Source: an uncultured Subdoligranulum sp. (GTDB lineage Bacteria > Bacillota > Clostridia > Oscillospirales > Ruminococcaceae). From it: DNA of 64,000 bases. This document shows positions 16,294-26,400 of this stretch, one piece after another. How positions within the stretch are numbered: the stretch's first letter is position 1; each line of letters begins with the position of its first letter. Below the pieces are notes generated by a model. That model saw only the letters and a program-made list of their open reading frames with translations. It ran no database searches and had not been told where the DNA came from. The stretch is from the NCBI GenBank assembly GCA_945830575.1, contig CALZZE010000011.1:1-64000 (forward strand). The letters are read 5' to 3'. The position numbers were made by a program, and so were the translations under genes.

Positions 16294-16321
16294 ATTGTAT
16301 CAGATTCCGGCGCAAATGCAA
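16294..16321 (-). promoter_or_regulatory. Promoter of the cytidylate kinase-like gene
   Basis: On the minus strand, TTGCAT (16316-16321) and TACAAT (16294-16299) with a 16-bp spacer. Confidence 0.6.
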
Positions 16322-16332
16322 GCCCTGCCGGT

Positions 16333-17382
16333 TTACAAAAACTGTTTCAGGTCGCTCTTGTTGGGGGAGCAGCGCAGAGCGGCCTCGGCGGTGATGCGGC
16401 CGGTCATCACCAGCCGGGACAGGTCGCCGTTGAGGGTGTGCATGCCCATGGCCGCGCCGGACTGCATGACGGTGCCCACCTGATAGCACTTGTCCTCCCG
16501 GATGAGGTTGGCCACCGCGTCGGTGCCCACCAGAATTTCGGTGGCGGCGCAGCGGCCCTGCCCGGCGGCCAGCGGCAGCAGCTGCTGGGTGATGACGCCC
16601 CGCAAAACACTGGCCAGCTGGCTGCGGATCTGGTTCTGCGCCCCGGCGGGGCAGACGTCAATGATGCGGTCGATGGTCTGCGCCGCGCCGATGGTGTGCA
16701 GCGTGCTCATGACAAGGTGCCCCGTCTCGGCGGCGGTGACGGCAGCGGAGATGGTCTCGTAGTCCCGCATCTCGCCCACCAGAATCACGTCCGGGTCCTC
16801 CCGCAGGGCGCTGCGCAGCGCGGCGGCAAAGCTGGGCACATCCCGGCCCACCTCCCGCTGGTGGATGATGGACTGTTTGCCGGTGTAGACATACTCGATG
16901 GGGTCCTCGATGGTGAGGATATGGTCGGGGCGGGTGGCGTTGATGTGGTCGATCATCGCCGCCAGCGTGGTGGATTTGCCGCTGCCGGTGGGGCCGGTGA
17001 GCAGGATCAGCCCGCGGGGCTCCTCCGCCAGCTTTTCCAGCACGGGGGGGGGCAGGCCCAGCTGTGCCAGCGTGGGGATGCTGTCATTCAGCAGCCGCAG
17101 CGTGGCCGCCGCCCTGCCCTGCTGGCAGAACACGTTGACCCGCTGGCGCAGTCCGTCCGGCGTGGCGAGGGCAAAATCCGAGTCGATGCCCTGCGCCAGC
17201 TTTTCCCGCCCGGCGTCATCCAGCATGCCCAGAATCAGGGCGCGGCTCTCGGCGGCGGAGGGCTGCACCGGGGCAGGCTCCAGCCGGCCATGGATGCGGA
17301 ACGCCAGCGGCAGCCCCTCGGAAATATGGATGTCGCTGGCCTGCATCTGCCGTGCCAGCGCGGTCAGTTCAGCAATGTGCAT
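16333..17382 (-). CDS. pilT: Type IV pilus retraction ATPase PilT
   Basis: A 349-residue hexameric ATPase. Walker A is GPTGSGKS, the Asp box is TIEDPIEY, Walker B is VILVGEMRD and the His box is MSTLHT. This is the PilT pattern, with no Zn-finger region and the correct length. PilT powers pilus retraction and twitching. ATG 17382 is chosen over TTG 17388 because GAGGA lies seven bases upstream. The start is two bases from the pilB stop codon, so translation is coupled. Last gene of the pilus assembly operon. Confidence 0.93.
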   Translation of the reverse strand: MHIAELTALARQMQASDIHISEGLPLAFRIHGRLEPAPVQPSAAESRALILGMLDDAGREKLAQGIDSDFALATPDGLRQRVNVFCQQGRAAATLRLLNDSIPTLAQLGLPPPVLEKLAEEPRGLILLTGPTGSGKSTTLAAMIDHINATRPDHILTIEDPIEYVYTGKQSIIHQREVGRDVPSFAAALRSALREDPDVILVGEMRDYETISAAVTAAETGHLVMSTLHTIGAAQTIDRIIDVCPAGAQNQIRSQLASVLRGVITQQLLPLAAGQGRCAATEILVGTDAVANLIREDKCYQVGTVMQSGAAMGMHTLNGDLSRLVMTGRITAEAALRCSPNKSDLKQFL

Positions 17383-17384
17383 AC

Positions 17385-19070
17385 TCAATCCTCGTAATAG
17401 GTGATTTTCAGCAGCTCCTCCGGGGTGGTCACGCCGTCGCGCACCAGCTGGACGGCGCTCTGGCGCAGACTGCGCATGTTCTGGGTCTTGCGGGCGTAGG
17501 CGGTCATTTCCTCCTGTGTCGCGCCGGACACGATCATGCGGCGCATCTGCTTGTCGATGACCACCAGCTCATGGATGGCAATGCGTCCCCGGTAGCCGGT
17601 GCCGCTGCACTTGGGGCAGCCCGCGCCGCGGCGCACAAAGGGAACGTCCTCTCCCAGCAGGGTGCGCTCCGCGTCGGTGGCGGGCACCTGCCGGGCGCAG
17701 TGGGGGCAGACCTGCCGCATCAGGCGCTGGGCCACCAGACCCACCACCGAGTTGGCGATCATGTACGGCTCCACCCCCATGTCCTTGAGGCGCACGATGG
17801 AGGAAAGCGCGTCGTTGGTGTGCAGCGTGGAGAACACCATGTGTCCCGTGATGGCGGCGCGCACCGAGATGGACGCCGTCTCGGCGTCGCGGGTCTCGCC
17901 CACCATGATGATGTCGGGGTCCTGCCGAAGCAAAGCGCGCAGGCCGCTCTCAAAGGTCAGCCCGGCGATGGGGTTGACCTGCGTCTGGTTGATGTGCTGC
18001 AAATTCCGTTCCACCGGGTCCTCGACGGTGGAGATGTTCACCATCCGCTGGGACAGCGATTCCAGCACCATGTACAGCGTGGTGGTCTTGCCGCTGCCGG
18101 TGGGGCCGGTGAGGTAGATGATGCCGTTGGGCCGGTCCAGCAGCGGCAGAAAGCGGCGGAAGGTCTCGTCGTCCATGCCGAACTGCCCGGCGTGCTGGAT
18201 GCGGGCGTTGCTGGCCAAAAGACGCAGCACCGCCTTTTCCCCGAACACGGTGGGCAGGATGGACACGCGCACGTTCACGTCCAGACCGTTGTCCAGCCGG
18301 GCGCGGAAATGCCCGTCCTGCGGGATGCGGTGCTCCGCGATGTCCAGATTGGACATGATTTTGATGCGGGCGATGAGGGGCTGATGCGCCGCGCGCTGCA
18401 AATCGGTGCATTTCACCATCACGCCGTCCACACGCATGCGCACCACGGTGCCCTGCTCAAACGGCTCGATGTGGATGTCCGACGCGCCGGTGGTGGAGGC
18501 CCGCTGCACCAGCGAGTTGAGCAGCCGGATGATGGGGGCATCGTCGTCCCCGGCCACCGTCATGTCGATGGCAAGCTCGTCCCCGGCGGCGGTGCCGGTA
18601 AAGGTGTCGTTGGCGGAGCGGGCGGCTCTGCGGGCGGAAATTTCCGCGTAGTAGTAGCTGATGGCCCGTTTCAGCGGCTCCTCCTCCGCCAGAACAATTT
18701 CCAGATCCCGCCCGGTCAGCTGGCGGATGTCCTCGATGCCGTAGTAGTTCAGCGGGTCATTCACCGCCAGCGTCAGCAGCGGGCCGTTCTCCCCGATGAC
18801 CAGCATGGTGTATTTCACGGCCAGTTCCCGGGGCAGCTTTTCCACCGCCCGGTCGTCCACCGTCAGCGCGGCAAAATCCACCATCCGCAGGCCCAGACGC
18901 TTGGCCAGCGCCTCCAGCACCTGCTTTTCCGACACAAAGCCCAGCGCCTGCAGGGCCTGCCCGATGCGCAGCTCCCGGTGTTCCTTCTGGTAGGCCAGCG
19001 CCTTGTCCAGCTGGTCGGCGGTGATGTAGCCGTATTCGATCAAAATGTCACCGATGCGGACATTTTTCAA
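17385..19070 (-). CDS. pilB: Type IV pilus extension ATPase PilB (GspE family)
   Basis: A 561-residue ATPase. The N-terminal GspE domain begins RIGDILIEYGYITADQLDKA. The core carries Walker A GPTGSGKTT, Asp box STVEDPVE, Walker B IIMVGETRD and His box FSTLHTND. A tetra-Cys zinc motif (CPHC, then CPKC) near residue 460 is typical of PilB. It energises pilin polymerisation. The start appears to be TTG 19070, overlapping the pilO stop by TTGA, with AAGGAG 11 bases upstream; no better start exists nearby. Confidence 0.94.
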   Translation of the reverse strand: MKNVRIGDILIEYGYITADQLDKALAYQKEHRELRIGQALQALGFVSEKQVLEALAKRLGLRMVDFAALTVDDRAVEKLPRELAVKYTMLVIGENGPLLTLAVNDPLNYYGIEDIRQLTGRDLEIVLAEEEPLKRAISYYYAEISARRAARSANDTFTGTAAGDELAIDMTVAGDDDAPIIRLLNSLVQRASTTGASDIHIEPFEQGTVVRMRVDGVMVKCTDLQRAAHQPLIARIKIMSNLDIAEHRIPQDGHFRARLDNGLDVNVRVSILPTVFGEKAVLRLLASNARIQHAGQFGMDDETFRRFLPLLDRPNGIIYLTGPTGSGKTTTLYMVLESLSQRMVNISTVEDPVERNLQHINQTQVNPIAGLTFESGLRALLRQDPDIIMVGETRDAETASISVRAAITGHMVFSTLHTNDALSSIVRLKDMGVEPYMIANSVVGLVAQRLMRQVCPHCARQVPATDAERTLLGEDVPFVRRGAGCPKCSGTGYRGRIAIHELVVIDKQMRRMIVSGATQEEMTAYARKTQNMRSLRQSAVQLVRDGVTTPEELLKITYYED

Positions 19071-19732
19071 TTCAGCTCACGCTCCTTGTCGCACAGATAC
19101 ACATTGACCACACAGTCAAAGGTGGAGGTGGCGGCGGTCTCTCCGTCCTGATTCATGGTGGTGGAATCCGAGATGGCGAACCGCCGCAGCTCGATGGCCG
19201 GGTAGTTGGCGGCCAGATCGTCCAGAAGGGCGGCAAAGTCGGCGCGGCTGCCCTGCGCCCGGAAGCTTACCGCCGCGCTGCACAGGTACTCCGCGTCGGC
19301 GGCGCTGTCCCACACAGGGGGCTGCATGGGCGCCAGAATGTCGTTCCAGTGGAAGGCGTCCGCGCCACCGCCGCCGCCCGACACCGGCACCGGCGCGCTG
19401 ATGGTGAGGGAGAGCGGCGTCAGATGATGGTTCAGCTCGATGCCGGTGATGAGCGCGTCCAGCGCATCGCTTTTCAGCGCGGGGTAAAAGGCGGCAGCGG
19501 CGCTGCGCAGCGCCTCTTCGCTCTGCTGCACCTGCAGCGCGGCGGCGGGGGACTGCACGATGGTCAGCTCCATCTCGCTGCGGGCCTCCTCGGCGGTCTG
19601 CAGGGATTCCTCCGCCCGCTGCATCGAGTCGAGGGCGGGCAGGAACAGAAAGCGGATAAAAAAGAATAAAAATACCGCGATGCCGCAGAAATACAGCAGT
19701 TTTTTGTCCCGCTCGGTGATGGTGGTGGTCAT
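19067..19732 (-). CDS. PilO-like pilus assembly protein
   Basis: A 221-residue bitopic protein with a cytoplasmic N-terminus, one membrane helix (about residues 12-34), an Ala/Glu-rich coiled coil (40-85) and a small periplasm-type ferredoxin-like domain. This architecture and its place after the PilM- and PilN-like genes identify it as the PilO equivalent that forms the assembly platform with PilN. Sequence similarity alone is weak. ATG 19732 overlaps the upstream stop by four bases. Confidence 0.7.
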   Translation of the reverse strand: MTTTITERDKKLLYFCGIAVFLFFFIRFLFLPALDSMQRAEESLQTAEEARSEMELTIVQSPAAALQVQQSEEALRSAAAAFYPALKSDALDALITGIELNHHLTPLSLTISAPVPVSGGGGGADAFHWNDILAPMQPPVWDSAADAEYLCSAAVSFRAQGSRADFAALLDDLAANYPAIELRRFAISDSTTMNQDGETAATSTFDCVVNVYLCDKERELN

Positions 19733-20319
19733 TGGACGGCCTCCTTTTCCGCGGGCAGCGCCACGATGCAGCTCAGATGGATGGTATACAGATCGTTCTG
19801 GGCGCTGTAGCCAGTGTAGGTCACCTGACTGAACACGCCGCAGCCCTCCAGCGCCCGGATGTAGGCGGGAATGTCGATGACCTGCGAGGAGCGGGCGTCA
19901 AACACCAGCTGCCGGTTGTCGGCGTCGTAGCTTTTGAACACCACCGTGATGCTGGCGCTGGAGGCGGCCCGCACCCGGTTCAGCAGGCCGGAGGTGATGT
20001 CGGTCTGGCTGTCCAGCGCGGCCCACACGCCGTTGGCCCGGCCCAGACGGTCTTTCAGCGCCTGTACGCGCTGCTGGTCGGTGACGGTCTGCACATAAGG
20101 CTCGGCCTGGGCGGGGGCGTAACACCAGTCCTCCAACGATGCGGCGCGGTGCTCCAGCAGCGCGGTGCGCACCGCCACAACGGCCCACGCGGCAAGGCAC
20201 ACCGTCACCAGCGCCGCCGCCGGAGCGACCCACCGCAGGCGCGTCTGCCGGACAGCGTGCTTTTCCGCCCGCTGCGCCTCCTGCCAGCGCAGATAAAAAT
20301 TGATTTGCTTGATGGCCAT
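19729..20319 (-). CDS. PilN-like pilus assembly protein
   Basis: A 196-residue bitopic protein. The N-terminus MAIKQINFY resembles the conserved INLLP-type stretch by which PilN binds PilM. One membrane helix follows (about residues 30-52), then a coiled coil and a compact domain. It sits between the PilM- and PilO-like genes, as in classical pil operons. Start ATG 20319 has GAGGGA upstream. Confidence 0.72.
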   Translation of the reverse strand: MAIKQINFYLRWQEAQRAEKHAVRQTRLRWVAPAAALVTVCLAAWAVVAVRTALLEHRAASLEDWCYAPAQAEPYVQTVTDQQRVQALKDRLGRANGVWAALDSQTDITSGLLNRVRAASSASITVVFKSYDADNRQLVFDARSSQVIDIPAYIRALEGCGVFSQVTYTGYSAQNDLYTIHLSCIVALPAEKEAVQ

Positions 20320-20346
20320 GGAGATTCCCTCTTTAATGAAGATTGG

Positions 20347-21234
20347 TTACCGTCCGACGAAGCTGCCCGCCGCAAACACCGCGTCGGCGGCACAGCAGCC
20401 GGAGGGCAGGCGCAGGCCGGGAACGTCCGGCAGCATGGAGACAGTCAGACCCAGCGCCTCGGCGCCGGGGCGGCAGCTTTCCAGTTCCCCGGCCCCGCAC
20501 TTGGCAAAATACACATCGGTGATGCGGTGGTCGCTCTTGTTGGTCAGGTGGAACTGCAAAATGCCGGACAGCTTCTGGGCAATTTCCGCGGCGGCCTCGG
20601 GGGTGCCGCGGGTGTTGAACAGCCGGCTGCGGGTGGAGTAGCTGTACTGTCCCTGCACGAACAGCAGGGCGGCCAGATTCTCCCCGTCAAAGGCCAGCAG
20701 GATAAAGGTTCTGCCGGCAAGCGCGGGGATGGCCCGCACCAGCTTGATGAGGCAGGAAAGCCCGGTGTCGATGCAGCAAAGCGTCAGCCCCGCGCCCTTC
20801 GCCGCCGAAAGCAGCCCCTCAATGACGGAGCGCTCCACCCGGGTGGCCAGCACGGTCTGGCTGTGGGCCTTCATGTCCCGGCGCAGCAGCATCCAGTCGT
20901 CCAGCGTCTGGCTCCCGGCGCCCATGCCCAGCTCCTTTGTGACGATGGAACGCAGCTTTTTGTCCGGAAGATCGGGCAGCGTCAGCACCTTGTGCTGGAA
21001 CTGGCTGCCGCCCAGCACCAGCGCCACCCGCTTGGCGGGCAGGGCGTTGGCGGAAAAAAACTCCTTCAGTGCGGCGGTGAGCGCCGCCTCGTTGGTGATG
21101 ATGCCGTTGATGAGGCAGCCCTCCGGCAGCTCCGCCTGACACACCACGGACAGCGCCGCGCCGCCCCGGGCGGGGGACCCCACCGCCGCGTAGACGGTGC
21201 GGTTGCATAAGTACAGGGAAGTCATGGATGCCAT
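20347..21234 (-). CDS. PilM-like actin-fold pilus assembly protein
   Basis: A 295-residue cytoplasmic protein with the pattern of PilM: an N-terminal strand, the LTLPDLPDKKLRSIV segment, and CCIDTGLSCLIKL followed by FILLAFDGENLAALL, resembling ATPase phosphate loops of the actin/FtsA fold. It probably couples PilN/PilO to PilB. ATG 21234 is chosen over the longer frame because GGAGG lies seven bases upstream. Confidence 0.7.
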   Translation of the reverse strand: MASMTSLYLCNRTVYAAVGSPARGGAALSVVCQAELPEGCLINGIITNEAALTAALKEFFSANALPAKRVALVLGGSQFQHKVLTLPDLPDKKLRSIVTKELGMGAGSQTLDDWMLLRRDMKAHSQTVLATRVERSVIEGLLSAAKGAGLTLCCIDTGLSCLIKLVRAIPALAGRTFILLAFDGENLAALLFVQGQYSYSTRSRLFNTRGTPEAAAEIAQKLSGILQFHLTNKSDHRITDVYFAKCGAGELESCRPGAEALGLTVSMLPDVPGLRLPSGCCAADAVFAAGSFVGR

Positions 21235-21250
21235 GCAAAAACCTCCAAAA

Positions 21251-22453
21251 TCAATAAGAGCCGCCGATGGTGCCGTAGGACAGGTAGATGGGCAGAATGA
21301 CCGCGATGATGACAAAGGCGACTATCACCGCCATCACCACGATCATCACCGGCTCAATGAGGGTCATCAGCTTTTTGGTGGCCATCTCGGCTTCGTAGTC
21401 CATGGTCTCGGAGGTGGTGGCCAGCATGCTGTCCAGCTTGCCGGTCTCCTCGCCCACCATCACGGTGCTGGACAGCTTGCGTTCAAAGCCGTCCACCTCT
21501 TTCAGGGATTCCGACAGCGGATGCCCCGCCCGCACCGAGGTGAGCACCCCGTCAAACTGGCTGGCGATCCAGCGGTTGCCCACCGTCTGCTGGCCGCTTT
21601 GCAGCGCCATCACGATGGGCACGCCGCTGGAATACAGGTTGGACAGCGTTCTGGCGAACCGGGCGGTGCAGATTTTGCGGTTCAGCCTGCCCACCACCGG
21701 GGCGTGGAGAATGAACCGGTCCCATTGTAAGCGCACGGCGGGCAAAAGAAACAGCGAGCGCACGCCCACCGCCAGAACCGCCGCCCCCAGCGCCACCAGC
21801 AGCCAGTTGGCTTTCAGAAAATCGCTGATGCCCAGCAGAATGACGGTGGGCAGCGGCAGCGTTTCCATCTGGGCAAACATTTCCTCAAACTGGGGCACCA
21901 CGTAGCCCATCAGAATCAGCAGCACCGCCACGATGAGCACCCCCAGAATGGCCGGGTACATCAGGCTGTTGCCCACCTCTTGGTCCAGCTTGTGCTCTTT
22001 TTCGTAGTGGTTCGCCATGCGCAGGCAGGCCTTGTCGATGCTGCCGGTGCTCTCGGCACTGCACAGCATGGCCACCAGCAGGGTGGGAAAGGCGGGGGCC
22101 TGCGCCTCCATGGCGTCGGACAGCGGCACGCCCTTGCGCAGCTCGGTGCGCACCGCCTCGTACACGGCTTTGGCCTTGGGGTCAAGGCCCTCCTCCTCGC
22201 CCAGAATGGCGAAGGCCCGCACCAGCGGCACGCCCGCCGCCAGCAGCGTGCCCAGACTGCGGCAGAAATCCGCCACCTGCGCGGTTTTCAGCGGCCGGAC
22301 GCTGCTTTTCCCGGCGCCGGCCTCCCGCTGATCCATAAGGTACAGCCCCTCGGTGCGCAGCTGGGCGTACAGGGCCTCCGGACTGGGCGCGGAGGCCGTG
22401 CCCCGCACCGTCTTGCCCTTTTCATTTTTGGCAGTGTATTGATAACTCGGCAT
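21251..22453 (-). CDS. pilC: Type IV pilus inner-membrane platform protein PilC (GspF family)
   Basis: A 400-residue protein with two T2SSF repeats. The first runs about residues 65-190 (FCRSLGTLLAAGVPLVRA) and the second about 265-390 (FARTLSNLYSSGVPIVMAL). Each ends in membrane helices, with conserved GEETGKLD in the second. It is the rotating platform that receives pilins from the membrane during assembly. Start ATG 22453, 12 bp after the prepilin peptidase stop. Confidence 0.93.
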   Translation of the reverse strand: MPSYQYTAKNEKGKTVRGTASAPSPEALYAQLRTEGLYLMDQREAGAGKSSVRPLKTAQVADFCRSLGTLLAAGVPLVRAFAILGEEEGLDPKAKAVYEAVRTELRKGVPLSDAMEAQAPAFPTLLVAMLCSAESTGSIDKACLRMANHYEKEHKLDQEVGNSLMYPAILGVLIVAVLLILMGYVVPQFEEMFAQMETLPLPTVILLGISDFLKANWLLVALGAAVLAVGVRSLFLLPAVRLQWDRFILHAPVVGRLNRKICTARFARTLSNLYSSGVPIVMALQSGQQTVGNRWIASQFDGVLTSVRAGHPLSESLKEVDGFERKLSSTVMVGEETGKLDSMLATTSETMDYEAEMATKKLMTLIEPVMIVVMAVIVAFVIIAVILPIYLSYGTIGGSY

Positions 22454-22465
22454 GAAAACATCCTC

Positions 22466-23302
22466 TTATAAGAATGAGAAGTACCAGCGCAGAAGCTCCT
22501 CCCCGAACAGCAGCGCGATCACCAGCCCGGCGCACAGAAACGGCCCGAAGGCAAAGTGGTCGCGGCGGCCTGCCCGGCGGGCGGCCAGCAGCCAGATGCC
22601 GTAGGCGCCGCCCCCCACAAGGGCCAGAAACCCCGCCAGCAGCGTGCGCTGCCAGCCCAGAAACAGCCCGGCGGCGGCCATGAGCTTGATATCCCCGCCG
22701 CCGAAGCCGCCGGGGATGGCCAGACACAGCAGCAGCATGGGCACGCTGACGCACAGCGCCCCCAGCAGACGGTTGGCCCACAGGCCGGGGTGCAGCAGCA
22801 GCCCGAGCAGCCCCGCCGCCGCCAGCAGCGCGTTGAGCCGGTCGGGGATGGTCATGGTATCCGCGTCAATGAGGGTCACCGCCCCCAAAAGCCCGCACCA
22901 GACAAGGGCCAGCAGCCCCTCCCAGCGCAGGCCGAACAGCCCCTCCGCCAGCGTCAGGGCCGGGCCGAACCGCTGCAGACAGCCCACGCCCAGCGCCCCG
23001 CCCACAAGCTCCACCAGCAGATACCGCACCGGGATGGGGCTGCCGCAGTACCGGCAGCGCCCGCGCAGGGCCAGCCAGCCCAGCACCGGCACCAGATCCG
23101 CCGCGCCCAGCACATGGCCGCAGGCGGGGCAGGCGCTGCGCCCGTCCAGCGGGTTTTGCCCGCGGGGCAGCCGCCACGCCGCCACATTCATAAAACTGAA
23201 CAGCGCGGCCCCCGCGAAAAAGGGGACAAGCGCCTGCAAACAGAACAACAAGATGAAACCTCTTTCAGATGCGCGCCCCGGCACACCCGCATTTTTTGAC
23301 AT
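22466..23302 (-). CDS. pilD: Prepilin peptidase (leader peptidase/methyltransferase), PilD
   Basis: A polytopic aspartic peptidase. The cytoplasmic zinc loop has CPAC and CRYC, and the two catalytic Asp residues are in TLIDADTMTIPD and the GxGD motif GFGGGDIKLM. It removes the short basic leader from all prepilins in this window and methylates the new N-terminus. Start choice is open. ATG 23302 would leave only about five leader nucleotides after the promoter. TTG 23251 has AAAGAGG seven bases upstream and would begin directly at the first helix. Confidence 0.92.
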   Translation of the reverse strand: MSKNAGVPGRASERGFILLFCLQALVPFFAGAALFSFMNVAAWRLPRGQNPLDGRSACPACGHVLGAADLVPVLGWLALRGRCRYCGSPIPVRYLLVELVGGALGVGCLQRFGPALTLAEGLFGLRWEGLLALVWCGLLGAVTLIDADTMTIPDRLNALLAAAGLLGLLLHPGLWANRLLGALCVSVPMLLLCLAIPGGFGGGDIKLMAAAGLFLGWQRTLLAGFLALVGGGAYGIWLLAARRAGRRDHFAFGPFLCAGLVIALLFGEELLRWYFSFL

Positions 23303-23314
23303 CGTAGCAAACCT

Positions 23315-23343
23315 ATTATATCGTCCAAAGGGTGTTTTGGCAA
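23315..23343 (-). promoter_or_regulatory. Promoter of the pilus assembly operon
   Basis: On the minus strand, TTGCCA (23338-23343) and TATAAT (23315-23320) with a 17-bp spacer. Predicted transcription starts near 23308. Confidence 0.75.
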
Positions 23344-23412
23344 GCTGTTTCCCTGGCGTTCGGACAGGGAAATTTTTTGCAGCAAGGTTATTTTTTCACT
23401 CCTATAGTAACC

Positions 23413-23441
23413 TTGCGGATTCTGTCGAAATGCGCTATAAT
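23413..23441 (+). promoter_or_regulatory. Promoter of the giant pilin-like gene
   Basis: TTGCGG (23413-23418) and TATAAT (23436-23441) with a 17-bp spacer, about 50 bp before the ATG. Confidence 0.72.
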
Positions 23442-23490
23442 AAATTGTTATGATGAAATAATGTACCCGTTTCCCGGGGAAAGGGTTCTA

Positions 23491-26400
23491 ATGCTGTCAT
23501 TTCGCCGTTCAGACAATCGAAAAGGGTTCACGCTGGTGGAGCTGACCGTGGTGCTGGCCATCCTTGCCATTCTGGCAGCGATGATCGGCGGCGCGCTGAC
23601 CGCCTGGGTACGGCTGTCCCGTTTCGAGAAAAACGAGGCCAACGCCCGCACGGTGTACCAGGCGGCCCAGATCGCGCTGACCCGGCGGCAGGCGGCGGGC
23701 ACGCTGGAGGACTGGCTGGAACGCGCCGCCGCCGAGGGCGTGCTGGGCGCGGGCTACGGCGGGCAGGACCAGCAGGTGCAAAAGCGGGTGCGGGCGCTGT
23801 TCTATGACCGGCAGAACCCCGACACCGCCGCGGGGCGGCTGGTGCGGGAGCTGCTGGAGGATTACACCTACGATGACTCGCTGTGGGAGGCCTCGCTGTG
23901 CGTGGAGGTGGATGTGACCTCGGGGCGGGTGTACGCGGTGTTTTATGCCTCCGGAGAGGAGCGCCTGCGCTTCGGTGAGCCGCTGGACATCACCGACCGC
24001 AGCTACGAACACCGGCGCGGCGAGTCGCTGGTGGGATACTACGGCACCGGGCTGGTGGATGTGGTGAGCCTGAAGCAGATCAAGCTGAAGGTGCGCAGCC
24101 AGCAGCTGGTGAACGGCGAAACGCTGACCATGAACTGGAGCGGCAACTCCCGCGGGCAGGACATGGACGTGACCTACGAGGTGGTGTTCTACAGCGCGGA
24201 CGATGGCCGGAAGCTGTTCAGCGTGCAGGTGGACCTGCTGACCCAGAGCCTTGACCCCGCGGTGCAGTTCAGCCGCAGTAACCCCATGGCGATGCTGCCC
24301 GTGACGCTGTACAACGCGGACGGCTCGGCGGCGGGGGAGGGGAACTACCTTTTCCCGCTGAGCTATGAGGGCGGCCGCTTTACCCTGACGCTGGACGCCA
24401 TGATGAGCGCCGGGATTCTGGAAAACGCCGGGGAGGAGGGCATCCGCACCGGCAGCCTGTTCAGCATCACCCGGTTCGTGGACGGCCCGGTGCAGCTGGA
24501 GGCCACCGTGCAGGCCTTCCCCAACGAGCAGGGAGAGCAGGAGTACACCCCCAGCAAGGTCAGCAGCCGCTCCAATCAGGAAAACGCCCTGTTCGGGAGC
24601 ATGAACGGCAGCAAGGCCACGCTGTCCGCCTTCCGGCACCTGTACAACCTGCGCTTTGCGGGGGAGGGGCAGCTGACGGCGGTGTTCGGCAAAAAGCGGC
24701 TGGACTGGACGGACGGCAGCGTGGTGGTGTATCAGCCCTCCGAATTGGGCAAACCGCCGCAGGCGTCCATTCCCAGCGCCGACAAGGCGGTGGCGTTCCC
24801 CGCCATCCCCGAATGGAAACAGAACCAGACGCTCTCGGGCGGCGGCACCGTGCTGCGCAATGTGCAGCTGCGCACCGAGAGCGTGGCGGGCGAGGCTCTC
24901 TACGCGGGTCTGTTCGGCGTCAACCGGGGCGCGATTACAAATCTCACGCTGGAAAACCCCGATATGGCGGTGAATCTGGCGAAGGCCTACGCGGACAAAG
25001 CCGCCGTGGACGCCGCCGTGAACGCCGCGGCGCAGGGCAGCGGCGCGGCAAAGAAACAGGACATGTTCCTGCCGCGGCTGCGGGGCGCGGGGGCGCTCTG
25101 CGGCCTGAACACCGGCACCGTCACCGGCTGCAGGCTGGATCTGACGGGCGCCGGCGCCCGTGTGGCGGCCGCGGTGGCCTTTGGCGAAAATCCCACGGCG
25201 GATGACGCCGCCGCGGACAGGCAGGTGCTCTATCAGGAGGGAACCAACACCGTGCAGGTGGGCGAGGTGCGCGGCGTGGGCGGTCTTGTGGGCATTGTGC
25301 GCAGGGCCGTCACCGGCGAGGACAGAGGGGCCTGCGCCGTCACCAATCTGACCGTCACCGGCAAGGCGGACAGCACCGGCGTCATCGGCCTGCTGGTTCC
25401 CTTGCAGGCGGAAGCCGCCGCCGACACAGCGGAGCGCGCCCATTACGACAAAGCCAGCACAGGATACCTGCCCGTCGGCTGCGGCGGCGCGGCGGGTGTG
25501 GTCGCTGTGCCCCAAAATGCCTTCGGCACCGTCGGCTGCGGCGTCAACGTCACCGGCAACGGCTACACCGGCGGCGTGGCGGGCAGCATGCTGGGTCTGG
25601 AGGAGGCCGTGTCCTTCTCCGGGCTGGAGGTCACCGGCAGCGGGTCGGTCACCGCCAGCCGCGGCTGGACAGGCGGCAAACTGGGCCAGTTCTTCGGCGG
25701 CATCACCGGCTATCTCAACCATGCCGCGCTGGACGGGGCTGTTTCCGCCGCCGGCGCGGGCCGTTACAGTCTGGAAGTGGACCATGCCACCTCCGGCACC
25801 CAGATCACCGAGACCCTTCTGCCCGGCCTGCTCAAGGGTGATTTCGTGGGCGGCATCGCGGGCTTTGCCCGCAACGCCACCCTGCAGCAGTGCCGCACCG
25901 CGCTGGGGCGGGTCACCGGCAGCGACGGCGCCAGCATCACAGCGCGGGGCTTTGTGCTGGGGCAGCGCTTTGTGGGCGGCCTGCTGGGCGGCTCCTCCGC
26001 CAGCAGCTTCACGCTGGCCAGCGGCACCAACAACAGCCATGTGTTCGGCCAGCGGTATGTGGGCGGCATCGTGGCAGTGAACGGCGGCGGCTGCACCGTG
26101 TCCGGCGCGGTCAACAACGGCCTTGTGGCGGGCATTGGCGACAGCGCCGCCTACGTGGGCGGCATTGCGGGCACCAATGACGCCAGCTGGGGCGAAACCG
26201 GCTCCGCCGTGCTGGAAAAATGCTCGGTTGTCTGGAATCAGGAATTCCTCACCGGCGAGGAACGTCTGGAAACCTACTATAATCTGCTGGCGCGGCTGGG
26301 TGCCGACAAGGCGGATTTTGTGGGCGGTCTGGCCGGATATGTGGGCACAGACGGCAGCATCCAGGCCCCCGGCACCATGACGGTGGTGCTGGTGGGTCGG

